Source: Mucilaginibacter sp.
Lineage (GTDB): Bacteria; Bacteroidota; Bacteroidia; Sphingobacteriales; Sphingobacteriaceae
Assembly: GCA_028288315.1 (NCBI GenBank)
Contig: JAQBNY010000143.1
Span: 1-13,293, forward strand
Length of the DNA stretch: 13,293 bases
Direction of reading: 5' to 3'
The position numbers were made by a program, and so were the translations under genes. Positions 1 through 7,010 of the stretch are shown here, piece after piece; the stretch's first letter is position 1, and each line of letters opens with the position of its first letter. The notes under the pieces are model-generated. The model ran no database searches and was not told where the DNA came from. It saw nothing but the letters and a program-made list of their open reading frames with translations.

Positions 1-6
1 AAGTAT

Positions 7-14
7 TATGTTTG
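7..14 (+). promoter_or_regulatory. Possible -7 promoter element before the MarR gene
   Basis: TATGTTTG matches the Bacteroidota -7 consensus TAnnTTTG exactly. It ends 6 bases before the chosen ATG at 21, so transcription would begin at about the start codon and the message would be nearly leaderless. The -33 region lies outside the window, so the call rests on one short motif. Confidence 0.3.
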
Positions 15-20
15 TTAGCT

Positions 21-461
21 ATGCGAGGGAGTGTAAAACACCAGGAAACTATTGATTATTTTTTAAAGATTGTTTGGCAAACAGTTGCTAACCGCTATAA
101 CCAGTTAGTTACCGAATTTGGCATTACACAATCTATTGGTTATTTGCTTATAAATATTGATGAAGAGGGTACAACCGTATCACAGGCGGCCGCGCTGCTG
201 GGCTTAAAATCAACCAGTTTATCGCGTATGCTTAATCAGCTGGAGAAAACAGGCCTCATCTATCGCGAATCAAACCAGGGAGATAAGCGCTCCGTTAAAA
301 TTTATTTGACAGACCTGGGTAAAGAAAAACGACAGCTGGCAAAAAACGTAGTTAAGGAGTTCAATAACTATTTAAACGCCCACATTAGCGATGCCGACAA
401 GCAATATTTGACGGATATGCTCAAGAAAATAAACCAGCTTACAGTTAATTATAAACCCTGA
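21..461 (+). CDS. MarR-family winged-helix transcriptional regulator
   Basis: A cytoplasmic DNA-binding regulator of 146 residues, the usual size for MarR. An N-terminal dimerisation helix is followed by a winged-helix region at about residues 45-105, with the recognition stretch SLSRMLNQLEKTGLI and the wing GDKRSVKIYLT, where the DKRS motif is characteristic of MarR proteins. The C-terminal helices complete the dimer interface. ATG at 21 is chosen because the protein then begins a few residues before the family-like segment HQETIDYF. The frame is open back to the window edge and an in-frame TTG lies at 12, so a longer start cannot be excluded. Similar Bacteroidota MarR proteins often sit beside fatty-acid oxidation genes, but none follows here: the next gene, 91 bases on, encodes a lipoprotein. 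Ligand and targets are unknown. Confidence 0.88.
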   Translation: MRGSVKHQETIDYFLKIVWQTVANRYNQLVTEFGITQSIGYLLINIDEEGTTVSQAAALLGLKSTSLSRMLNQLEKTGLIYRESNQGDKRSVKIYLTDLGKEKRQLAKNVVKEFNNYLNAHISDADKQYLTDMLKKINQLTVNYKP

Positions 462-481
462 ACCTCCTTTTTATAAACCCT
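449..481 (+). repeat. 11-bp direct repeat across the MarR stop codon
   Basis: TTATAAACCCT occurs at 449-459 and again at 471-481, a 22-base period. The first copy overlaps the TGA stop of the MarR gene and the second lies just downstream. It looks like a small local duplication, and no function is apparent. Confidence 0.4.
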
Positions 482-528
482 CCAATTGTTAAAAAGTGTT
501 AAGCTGCTGTTTTTGAAATATAAAAGAA

Positions 529-536
529 TAAATTTG
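529..536 (+). promoter_or_regulatory. Putative -7 promoter element for the FKBP lipoprotein pair
   Basis: TAAATTTG matches TAnnTTTG exactly and lies 16 bases before the ATG at 553, predicting a leader of roughly 10-12 bases. No convincing -33 TTG stands at the expected distance. This is the best promoter candidate in the 91-bp gap after the MarR gene. Confidence 0.42.
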
Positions 537-552
537 CCTTCTGAAAAACAGT

Positions 553-1062
553 ATGAACAGGTTATTGCTCATCTTATTGGTATGTGTTACTGCTGGCTTT
601 GCCTCCTGTAAAAAAACAGCGAGCGAACTGGATAAGATAAATGCGCAGGCGGTGGTTGATAATAAGATCATAACAGATTATATATCAGCCAACGGTTTAA
701 GTACTACTGCCAAACAGGTAGATAGCGCAGGTGTGGCCACGGGTATATACTATATAGTGATAGCACCTGGTGCGGGCAACTCGTTGTTTACCAACTCAAC
801 CAATATTACGGTTGATTTTACAGGAAAGATATTAACCAGCGGCCAAACGTTTACCAACAGCAATAACTTTCACCCGTCTTTTACACTGGGCTCGGTTATG
901 AGGGCCTGGAAATTAGCCATTCCATTAATTAAAAAAGGTGGCCAAATACGAATATTATCACCATCACGTTATGCATACGGCGCATATGACCAGCTCGATA
1001 TAGGCTTGCCGGCAAACTCTGTGGTGGATTTTGATATAAAACTTTTAGATGTAACGAACTGA
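553..1062 (+). CDS. Single-domain FKBP-like lipoprotein
   Basis: A predicted envelope lipoprotein of 169 residues. The N-terminus has a hydrophobic signal and a lipobox FASC, so cleavage and lipidation at Cys19 are expected. A short helical segment with YISANGL (43-49) precedes an FKBP_C fold at about 65-168. The end of the domain is clear: RILSPSRYAYG at 133-143, then GLPANSVVDFDIKLLDV. FKBP domains catalyse prolyl cis-trans isomerisation and many envelope members act as chaperones. The core Trp is kept (RAW, W119), but the usual F-D pair after the first strands reads F-T here, so activity is uncertain. It is followed after only 5 bases by a second FKBP lipoprotein, and the two probably form an operon. 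Confidence 0.88.
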   Translation: MNRLLLILLVCVTAGFASCKKTASELDKINAQAVVDNKIITDYISANGLSTTAKQVDSAGVATGIYYIVIAPGAGNSLFTNSTNITVDFTGKILTSGQTFTNSNNFHPSFTLGSVMRAWKLAIPLIKKGGQIRILSPSRYAYGAYDQLDIGLPANSVVDFDIKLLDVTN

Positions 1063-1067
1063 TTTAG

Positions 1068-2030
1068 ATGAAACACAAAATTTTTACCTTTTTATTAATT
1101 GCCGCAGCAGGCCTAACAGCATGCAGAAAAACTGGTACCGAGCCGGATATTAAACAATACGACGACCAACAGATACAGGGCTACATAGCCGCTAACGGCC
1201 TTACAGGCTTTAGCAAGGATACTACCGGGGGCGATACCACAGGTATGTACTATAAGATTATAAACAAAGGTGTTGGTGTGCCGCTTGAGTATTCAGACCT
1301 GGTATCAATTGTATTTACGCGAAAATCTTTTGATGGTAAGTATACTTTATCTGACACTATTATAAATCATATTTATAACTATTTGGGTCACCTTTACATA
1401 TCTAACAATACAACATCAGCCAATTTGCCTAAGGGTTTAATGCTTGGAATTAAAAATATATTAAAGTACAGGGATGGCAGCATGCGCTTACTGATACCAT
1501 CGCGCCTGGCATACGGAACTGTCGGTTATGGTTCTGGTAGTGTAACTAATGTTAACACCCGTATTGCAGGTAACCAGTCGCTTGATTATTACGTGCATGT
1601 TATAAATGACCAACAAGTGTATGATGACCTGGTAATACGCAATTATATGACAGCTAATGCTTTAAGTGGTTATACAAAAACGGCCACAGGAATTTATTAT
1701 AAAATATTAAAAGATAAAACTCCTGGTACTTATATAGATGATTTTTCTACAATTGTAGCTACTTATTCAGGTGCTCTTTTAAACAATACTTATATTGATC
1801 AAGCATCTATAACAACGGCAGCTACATTAGCTCCTGCTACAACATTCGCTTTTGCTACTTTAGCTCCCGGAGTACATGACACTCTACAAAGCTTTGCAGG
1901 AGAAGGGACATCTATTTCGATGCTTATACCTTCGAGATTAATGTATGGTGCTGGAGGTAGTTCTAATGGCACGATACCTTCAAATGCTCCATTAAGGTTT
2001 GAATGGCAAATATCAACCGTTACACACTAA
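1068..2030 (+). CDS. Tandem two-domain FKBP-like lipoprotein
   Basis: A 320-residue predicted lipoprotein with lipobox LTAC, the lipidated residue being Cys19. It contains two copies of the module seen in the preceding gene: helix YIAANGL (39-45) plus an FKBP-like domain ending LLIPSRLAYG (141-150), then helix YMTANAL (193-199) plus a second domain ending MLIPSRLMYG (285-294) and GTIPSNAPLRFEW. Internal duplication is therefore visible directly. Neither domain shows the FKBP core Trp or the F-D pair, so both look catalytically degenerate. A chaperone or binding role in the envelope is inferred. The TAA at 2028-2030 lies directly against the stop codon of a photolyase remnant on the other strand. 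The function of the pair is unknown. Confidence 0.85.
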   Translation: MKHKIFTFLLIAAAGLTACRKTGTEPDIKQYDDQQIQGYIAANGLTGFSKDTTGGDTTGMYYKIINKGVGVPLEYSDLVSIVFTRKSFDGKYTLSDTIINHIYNYLGHLYISNNTTSANLPKGLMLGIKNILKYRDGSMRLLIPSRLAYGTVGYGSGSVTNVNTRIAGNQSLDYYVHVINDQQVYDDLVIRNYMTANALSGYTKTATGIYYKILKDKTPGTYIDDFSTIVATYSGALLNNTYIDQASITTAATLAPATTFAFATLAPGVHDTLQSFAGEGTSISMLIPSRLMYGAGGSSNGTIPSNAPLRFEWQISTVTH

Positions 2031-2223
2031 CTATTTGCTCAACGCTGCTTTAAAAGCTTTCAAGCATCTTTCGCGGGCGAAAGAATGATCTACAATGGGT
2101 TTTGGATATTTGCTGAGGTCGGCATATTCCGGAACCCATTTTTATGTATTCTAATTTAGGGTCAAACTTTTTCAGTGGGCTATCCGGATTAAAAATACGG
2201 AAGTAAAGCGCGGCATCAGTACC
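2031..2223 (-). pseudogene. C-terminal remnant of a class I photolyase/cryptochrome, frameshifted
   Basis: Reading the minus strand from 2223 down gives GTDAALYFRIFNP, then KKFDPKLEYIK, the hallmark FAD-pocket end of class I photolyases. At about 2139-2142, in a run of A on the coding strand, the frame breaks by a net +1 (or -2). Continuing in the corrected frame gives WVPEYADL, YPKPIVDH and ARER to a TAG at 2031-2033, the normal photolyase C-terminus. Only about 64 codons remain of a protein usually near 430-480 residues. Homology ends near 2224, and the arm of a hairpin repeat begins at 2231. It shares strand and order with the operon upstream, so it was probably that operon's last gene. 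It is not a copy of the DASH protein at 7988-9292, which lacks this C-terminal sequence. The remnant cannot make a working enzyme. Confidence 0.85.
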
Positions 2224-2230
2224 GCGCACC

Positions 2231-2402
2231 ACAGGTGTTCGGGAAATTGGTATTGCTAACAAAATTCCCCTCTTGAGAGGGGGAGCGTCGGTGGTGCGGC
2301 TGCAGGGGTGTGTTTATTCACGCACAAAGGACACACCGCTACGCCCTCTCAAGATGGGAATCGCACAAGCCGCCGCTTCTTTTTAATCTTCCGAACACCT
2401 GT
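2231..2402. repeat. Nested inverted-repeat (hairpin/MITE-like) element
   Basis: Outer arms ACAGGTGTTCGG at 2231-2242 and its exact complement at 2391-2402 enclose a second inverted repeat: 2264-2281 pairs with 2344-2361 at 17 of 18 positions (core TCTTGAGAGGG), and 2304-2313 pairs with 2331-2340 at 9 of 10 positions. The loop is about 17 bases. The left inner arm carries some 22 extra bases rich in G and C. No protein is encoded. The element is more GC-rich than its surroundings and sits exactly where the photolyase remnant stops. It could be a non-autonomous mobile repeat, or a dispersed hairpin that also ends transcription of the operon. Flanking target-site duplication was not evident. Confidence 0.6.
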
Positions 2403-2440
2403 ATACCGCCGCTTCCAGCCGCTTACATTGAGGTGTACCC

Positions 2441-3346
2441 TTATCCATAAATTTCTTTTAATGCTGGTGCAATGTCCGGGTATTTGAATTTAAAACCGGC
2501 ATCTTGGATTTTTTGTGCCGATACCCGGGTGCTTCCCAATACTACTGTTGCCATTTCTCCAAATAATAATTTTATTAATAACGATGGAACGTTTGGCGCC
2601 CAAAACGGGCGGTTTAGTTGTTTAGCAACTGCCTGGCTTAATTGACCGTTGGTAACACAATGCGGGGCTACCATATTAAATACACCCTTTAAAGCATGGT
2701 TCTCAATTCCCTCAATATACATAGCCACCACATCATGGTGGTGTATCCAGGGCACCCATTGTTTGCCCGAACCAATTGGCGAACCAATACCAAACCTTAC
2801 AGGTAAAGCCAGTTGCGGTAAAGCGCCGCCATATTCAGTAAGTACTACCCCTGTGCGGTATTTTAATATGCGCAAACCCAACTGCTCGCCCTTATCAACA
2901 GCTTTTTCCCATTCAACACAGCAGATGCCTAAAAAATCATGTGAGGGCGGACTGTCTTCGGTAAGCAATTCATCGCCGCGGTTGCTGTAATACCCGGTGG
3001 CAGATGCCGATATTATAGACTTTACCCGGTTGTGGGTTTTTTTTATCAGCTCATATATTAATCCTATTGATTTAGTGCGGCTTTCAATCAATAACTGTTT
3101 GCGGTCATTGGTCCAACGTTTATCGGCAATGCCTGCGCCTGCCAAATGGATAACAGTATCTACACCATCAAGGCAGTGTTCATCAATTTGCCCCTTCTCT
3201 ACGTCCCATAAAAAAGTTTTTACTTGTTTATTCGCCCCCTGGCTGCGGCTTAAATGACTAACCGTATAGCCTTTGGATAACAAAGCATTTGTTAATGCCT
3301 TCCCTAACAACCCCGAACCGCCGGTAACTAATATTGATGTACTCAT
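2441..3346 (-). CDS. TIGR01777-family NAD(P)-binding epimerase/oxidoreductase
   Basis: A 301-residue cytoplasmic protein of the extended SDR superfamily. The dinucleotide-binding loop GGSGLLG is at residues 9-15, and the conserved segments SASATGYYSNRGDELLTED and WVPWIHHHDVV follow. The C-terminal ~48 residues, starting around VPSLLIKLLFGEMA, match the DUF1731-type tail that defines TIGR01777 (E. coli YfcH-like) proteins. The substrate of this family is not established. The length is normal and the ATG start is unambiguous. It lies 69 bases after the SDR gene on the same strand and is the last intact gene of the set, before the photolyase remnant. TIGR01777 genes are frequently found near photolyase genes in bacteria, which fits the context. 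Confidence 0.88.
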   Translation of the reverse strand: MSTSILVTGGSGLLGKALTNALLSKGYTVSHLSRSQGANKQVKTFLWDVEKGQIDEHCLDGVDTVIHLAGAGIADKRWTNDRKQLLIESRTKSIGLIYELIKKTHNRVKSIISASATGYYSNRGDELLTEDSPPSHDFLGICCVEWEKAVDKGEQLGLRILKYRTGVVLTEYGGALPQLALPVRFGIGSPIGSGKQWVPWIHHHDVVAMYIEGIENHALKGVFNMVAPHCVTNGQLSQAVAKQLNRPFWAPNVPSLLIKLLFGEMATVVLGSTRVSAQKIQDAGFKFKYPDIAPALKEIYG

Positions 3347-3415
3347 GTTTTATACTTTCAATGTTGATGGTAATTAGATAGCACCGAAAAGGATATTTTT
3401 AAATGTAGCGATGAA

Positions 3416-4867
3416 CTATGATCCATCACCTTCTGCAAAGCTTACAATTTTATGCGCCATTCCCTTAAATATAAAGAGATGGAAGGGCCACATTGCATAC
3501 CAGTACATGCGCCCCCACAAGCCCCGCGGCCTAAAAGTAGCCACCTGACTTAAAAATGTTTCGTTGTTACGCTGCACTATTTTAAACTCCAGCCACGCCT
3601 CTCCGGGGAGTTTCATTTCAGCATACAATAATAAGCGATGGTTTATTTTATCGGCAATTAGTACCCGCCAAAAATCAATCACATCACCGGGCGAAATATT
3701 TACATCACTGGTGCGCCCGCGCCTTGAGCCAACCCCGCCAAATAACTTATCCAAAAAACCACGGATGCTCCATATCCAGTCCCAATAATACCAGCCGCGG
3801 TTGCCACCAATTGCCATAATATTTTTAAGCACCTCGGCACTGTCGCGTTTAAAGGGTTGTTTTATTTTATATTCCAGTGTGCCATTTTGCGGTACTTTTA
3901 TCTGATCCATAAAGCCTGATGTAAGGTAACCATTATTCAGTGCATCTTTCCAGCTACTTACAATGGAGTTTTGTTCTATCTTTTTAAAGGCAAGTTTCAA
4001 AGCTTCCTTATAGCTAATGCATTCCCGCTTTACTACATCGTCAATATCATGATTTTTCATAATAGTTTCATTCTTCATGCTATCTACCAGGCTTTGGGCA
4101 AGCGAGTAGCTTGTAGACGTAACAAAGTATAACCAGTAAGATGATATTTTGGGCGACAGAAAAGGAATTGTAATCATATACCGATTAAGCTTGCGCACTT
4201 TGGCATAGGTAAGCATCATTTGCTTAAAACTGAGTATATCAGGCCCGCCAATATCAAAGGTTTTGTTAAACGCTTTGTGGTTAAGTAATACGCCTTCAAG
4301 GTAGCCCAATACATCGCGTATAGCAATGGGCTGGCATTTGGTATTTACCCAGCGGGGTACCGTCATTACGGGCAGTTTCTCGGTAAGGTCGCGAATTATC
4401 TCAAAAGATGAACTGCCCGAGCCAATGATAATAGCAGCCCTAAGAACGGTTAGTGCCGCCTTAGCTTCTTTCAGTACATCTTCAACATGCCTGCGCGAAA
4501 GCAGATGGTTTGATAATTCAGGCGCGTTGGTAATACCGCTTAAATAAATAATTTGTTGGCAATTGGTTTTATTAATGGCCAATGTAAAGTTATGTGCCGA
4601 TAATGCCTCAAGGGCAGCAAAGTCTTCGGCTTGTGCCATGGAATGTACAAGGTAATAGGCGGCATCAATATCGGCAGGTAGTTGTTCAATGCTTTTTTCG
4701 TTAAGCAGGTCGGCAGTGAGGAGGGTTACCCGGTTGCTGTAATCGTTTTGTTCATGAAAGCGACGCTTATCGCGCACAAGGCAAATTACAGTATGGCCCT
4801 TTTCCAGCAAAACAGGAATAAGCCGTGTACCTATATATCCATTTGCGCCGGCAAGTAACACTTTCAT
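3416..4867 (-). CDS. SDR-family NAD(P)H-binding protein with DUF2867-like C-terminal domain
   Basis: A 483-residue protein if started at the ATG at 4867. This start is preferred because the Rossmann motif follows at once (MKVLLAGANGYIG, GANGYIG at 7-13), while a longer frame to 4936 adds 23 poorly conserved residues. The N-terminal ~300 residues are an atypical short-chain dehydrogenase/reductase with YYLVHSM and LSGITN segments typical of NmrA-like, nucleoside-sugar-epimerase-like proteins. The C-terminal ~150 residues contain GGNRGWYYWDWIW, SPGDVIDFWRV and a Trp-rich terminus, consistent with a DUF2867 domain (SRPBCC-like fold), suggesting a hydrophobic ligand. The reaction is unknown. It lies 108 bases downstream of the ABC1 gene, with a possible internal promoter between them. 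Such fusions recur near light-induced photolyase genes in other bacteria (family knowledge), which supports the stress-locus reading. Confidence 0.85.
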   Translation of the reverse strand: MKVLLAGANGYIGTRLIPVLLEKGHTVICLVRDKRRFHEQNDYSNRVTLLTADLLNEKSIEQLPADIDAAYYLVHSMAQAEDFAALEALSAHNFTLAINKTNCQQIIYLSGITNAPELSNHLLSRRHVEDVLKEAKAALTVLRAAIIIGSGSSSFEIIRDLTEKLPVMTVPRWVNTKCQPIAIRDVLGYLEGVLLNHKAFNKTFDIGGPDILSFKQMMLTYAKVRKLNRYMITIPFLSPKISSYWLYFVTSTSYSLAQSLVDSMKNETIMKNHDIDDVVKRECISYKEALKLAFKKIEQNSIVSSWKDALNNGYLTSGFMDQIKVPQNGTLEYKIKQPFKRDSAEVLKNIMAIGGNRGWYYWDWIWSIRGFLDKLFGGVGSRRGRTSDVNISPGDVIDFWRVLIADKINHRLLLYAEMKLPGEAWLEFKIVQRNNETFLSQVATFRPRGLWGRMYWYAMWPFHLFIFKGMAHKIVSFAEGDGS

Positions 4868-4933
4868 TGTAAATGTGCAACAATGGAAAACGTAGGCTGT
4901 TTTAAATAGAGAAAAGAGTGATGAGATAAGTAA

Positions 4934-4941
4934 CAAAGGTA
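4934..4941 (-). promoter_or_regulatory. Possible internal -7 promoter element upstream of the SDR gene
   Basis: The minus strand reads TACCTTTG, an exact TAnnTTTG match, in the 108-bp gap between the ABC1 and SDR genes. It predicts a leader of about 60 bases. No clear -33 TTG is at the right spacing. It would allow the two distal genes to be expressed apart from the upstream three. Confidence 0.3.
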
Positions 4942-4975
4942 AGAAAACAGCTCAGCAAGCCGCTCACTACAACTT

Positions 4976-6301
4976 CTAAACCACTACCTCAACATGCGGC
5001 TTATATGTATCTGTTTTAACACGGGCCTTTAACTCATGCAGAATATTATACAACCCAAAGTTGGTGCGGTTTACATAAATGAAATGCTTTGCACCCCGGG
5101 CTTGTTTAAACTCGGGCATTTTAGAAACTTTTTCGCCAAAGCCAAACAGCTCATCAAAAAAGGCGGTTTCGCCAAAATCAAAAAGATCTGTTATGTAAGG
5201 TTTGGCAAACAGAGTTATCATGTGCTTAAACATGGTGTAGTAAAACTCTATCTGGGCTGGTGTATCATTAGGCAATATCATTTCCAGCCTGCGGAAGGCT
5301 TTAATGGTCTCTTCCTTATCATCAAATAAATTAGTTGAGGTAAGCGCGAAGAAAGGGTAATAAAAATTATCAGGCATCTCTTTTATACAGCCAAAGTCAA
5401 TAGCACCCAGCTTGCCATCAGTAGTAATCATAAAATTACCGGGATGCGGATCGGCATGTACGGCACGAAGCTCATGCTGCTGAAAGTTGTAAAAATCCCA
5501 AAGTGCCTGGCCTATCAGGTCGCGGCTTTCCTGTGATGGGTTGGTTGCTAAAAATTCACGCAGGTGCTTGCCTTCCAGCCAGTCCATAGTAATGATTCGT
5601 TTGCTGGAAAGCTGAGGATAATACTGGGGAAAAACAATGTTATTAAGGTTAACACATGCCTCAGAAAATTCTATTGAGCGGCGTACTTCCAGTTCATAAT
5701 CGGTTTCTTCTAAAAGGCGTTCCTCTACCTCGCTCATGTAAATATCCAGTTCCTTTTCACTCATGCCCAGCATTCTAAAGGCAAAGGGTTTAATCAGTTT
5801 AAGGTCTGATGAAATGGAATCGCCTACACCGGGATATTGTATTTTAACGGCCAGTTTCTTGCCATTTAGTTCTGCCTGGTGTACCTGGCCTATTGATGCT
5901 GCGTTTGATGAGCGGATATTGAATTTGTCGTAAATCTGATCAGGAGTTTTGCCAAAATATTTTTTGAATGTTTGCACAATTAGCGGTCCGGATAATGGCG
6001 GCGCGTTGTATTGCGATTGTGTAAACTTATCTACATAGGCCTGTGGCAACAGGTTTTTATCCATGCTAAGCATTTGCGCTACTTTAAGCGCGCTGCCTTT
6101 AAGTTCACTTAATGATTTATAAATGTCTGTGGCGTTATCCTCGTTCAACTCAGATTTATCCATATCCGGGTTAAACAGTTTTTTAGAATAATGCTTTATG
6201 TAGTTGCCGCCAATTTTAATGCCTGTTTTTACAAATTTGGCACTGCGTTCAACCTTAGTAGTGGGTATGCTGTTTTGTTCTTTTGAAGTGTTATCAATCA
6301 T
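4976..6301 (-). CDS. ABC1/UbiB/COQ8-type atypical kinase-like protein
   Basis: A 441-residue protein of the ABC1 (AarF/UbiB/ADCK) family, whose members bind ATP and support ubiquinone or other isoprenoid-lipid metabolism. Seen in order: ELKGSALKVAQMLSMD (about 66-81), the family's K-x-G-Q region but reading K-V-A-Q; the A-rich loop NAASIGQVHQAEL (about 133-145); the ATP-binding lysine in LAVKIQYPG (K153); the catalytic-loop motif HADPHPGN (282-289); and the metal-binding DFG in AIDFG (302-304). The start is taken as ATG at 6301. A TTG at 6316 would add five residues and overlap the HAD gene by 11 bases. With the ATG, 4 bases separate it from the HAD stop, so translation is probably coupled. 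Bacteroidota use menaquinone, so a quinone or membrane-lipid role is inferred. Confidence 0.9.
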   Translation of the reverse strand: MIDNTSKEQNSIPTTKVERSAKFVKTGIKIGGNYIKHYSKKLFNPDMDKSELNEDNATDIYKSLSELKGSALKVAQMLSMDKNLLPQAYVDKFTQSQYNAPPLSGPLIVQTFKKYFGKTPDQIYDKFNIRSSNAASIGQVHQAELNGKKLAVKIQYPGVGDSISSDLKLIKPFAFRMLGMSEKELDIYMSEVEERLLEETDYELEVRRSIEFSEACVNLNNIVFPQYYPQLSSKRIITMDWLEGKHLREFLATNPSQESRDLIGQALWDFYNFQQHELRAVHADPHPGNFMITTDGKLGAIDFGCIKEMPDNFYYPFFALTSTNLFDDKEETIKAFRRLEMILPNDTPAQIEFYYTMFKHMITLFAKPYITDLFDFGETAFFDELFGFGEKVSKMPEFKQARGAKHFIYVNRTNFGLYNILHELKARVKTDTYKPHVEVVV

Positions 6302-6305
6302 AAAA

Positions 6306-7010
6306 TTATTGCTCAAATAATGCAGCCAGCTTATGCAGGCTTAAATCTGCATAATCATTTATTACCAGGCTGGCTACCTGGCTAATTACCGTCGCCGGAT
6401 GGCTGGTAGTAATGCCTATAACCTTCATACCCGCATTATTACCTGCTTTTAAGCCCGAGGTTGAATCCTCAAACACAATACATTTCTCGGGCCGGGCATT
6501 TAACTGATCAGCGGCTTTAAAAAATATTTGCGGACTCGGTTTAGGCTGGCTCACCATACTGCCAATAATAATGGCATCAAAGTATTGCCTTATGGGTACG
6601 GTATTAAAAATAAAATCAACATCATGTATATCTGATGATGTAGCTAAAGCCATTTTTATACCCGCATCTTTTAATTCGATCAGAAAATTCTCTAATCCGT
6701 TTATTGGCCTTAAATAAGGTTGAAAGGCCTGCCTGTATAGCTCCTGCTTTTCATTAACAATGGCATCTAAGCCAGTATCATCATACATATCGCCAAAGTA
6801 TTTTTTAACGGTAATAAGTATAGGTACACCGCTTATCTCACTTTGGTAGGTTTGCTTACTTAGTTCGGGCATATTATGGAGCTTAAAAAGCTCTTGCCAT
6901 GCTTTAAAATGGAATGGGGTATTGTCAACCAGCGTGCCATCCATATCAAATATAACGGCGAAACCATGTCCTTCTAATATTGTTGATGGTGAATTTTTAG
7001 AAAGTGCCAA
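6306..7010 (-). CDS. HAD-superfamily hydrolase, beta-phosphoglucomutase-like
   Basis: A 234-residue cytoplasmic HAD subfamily IA protein. All four motifs are visible: nucleophile loop FDMDGTLVDN (D22 nucleophile, D24 acid/base), motif II LATSSD (about 122-127), motif III lysine in QPKPSPQIF (K157), and motif IV FEDSTSGLKAG (E181, D182). The cap lies between motifs I and II. The pattern is closest to beta-phosphoglucomutases and small sugar-phosphate phosphatases, and the substrate cannot be read from sequence. No ATG exists between the upstream in-frame stop (7026-7028) and the catalytic motif. The start is therefore taken as TTG at 7010, giving a 14-base overlap with the end of the regulator gene and suggesting translational coupling. 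It is unclear why a phosphosugar enzyme sits in this operon. Confidence 0.88.
   Translation of the reverse strand: MALSKNSPSTILEGHGFAVIFDMDGTLVDNTPFHFKAWQELFKLHNMPELSKQTYQSEISGVPILITVKKYFGDMYDDTGLDAIVNEKQELYRQAFQPYLRPINGLENFLIELKDAGIKMALATSSDIHDVDFIFNTVPIRQYFDAIIIGSMVSQPKPSPQIFFKAADQLNARPEKCIVFEDSTSGLKAGNNAGMKVIGITTSHPATVISQVASLVINDYADLSLHKLAALFEQ

Noticed and set aside
2050..2262. 70-codon minus-strand frame read as an intact small gene
   Set aside because: Its start is a TTG inside repeat DNA, and its C-terminal part is the wrong frame of a photolyase remnant. The true end is the frameshifted stop at 2031.
2649..3257. Two plus-strand frames opposite the TIGR01777 gene
   Set aside because: They are antisense shadows of a gene with clear motifs, and their translations have no domain-like features.
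4868..4936. 23-codon N-terminal extension of the SDR gene
   Set aside because: The Rossmann motif begins right after the ATG at 4867, and the extension would be unusual for the family.
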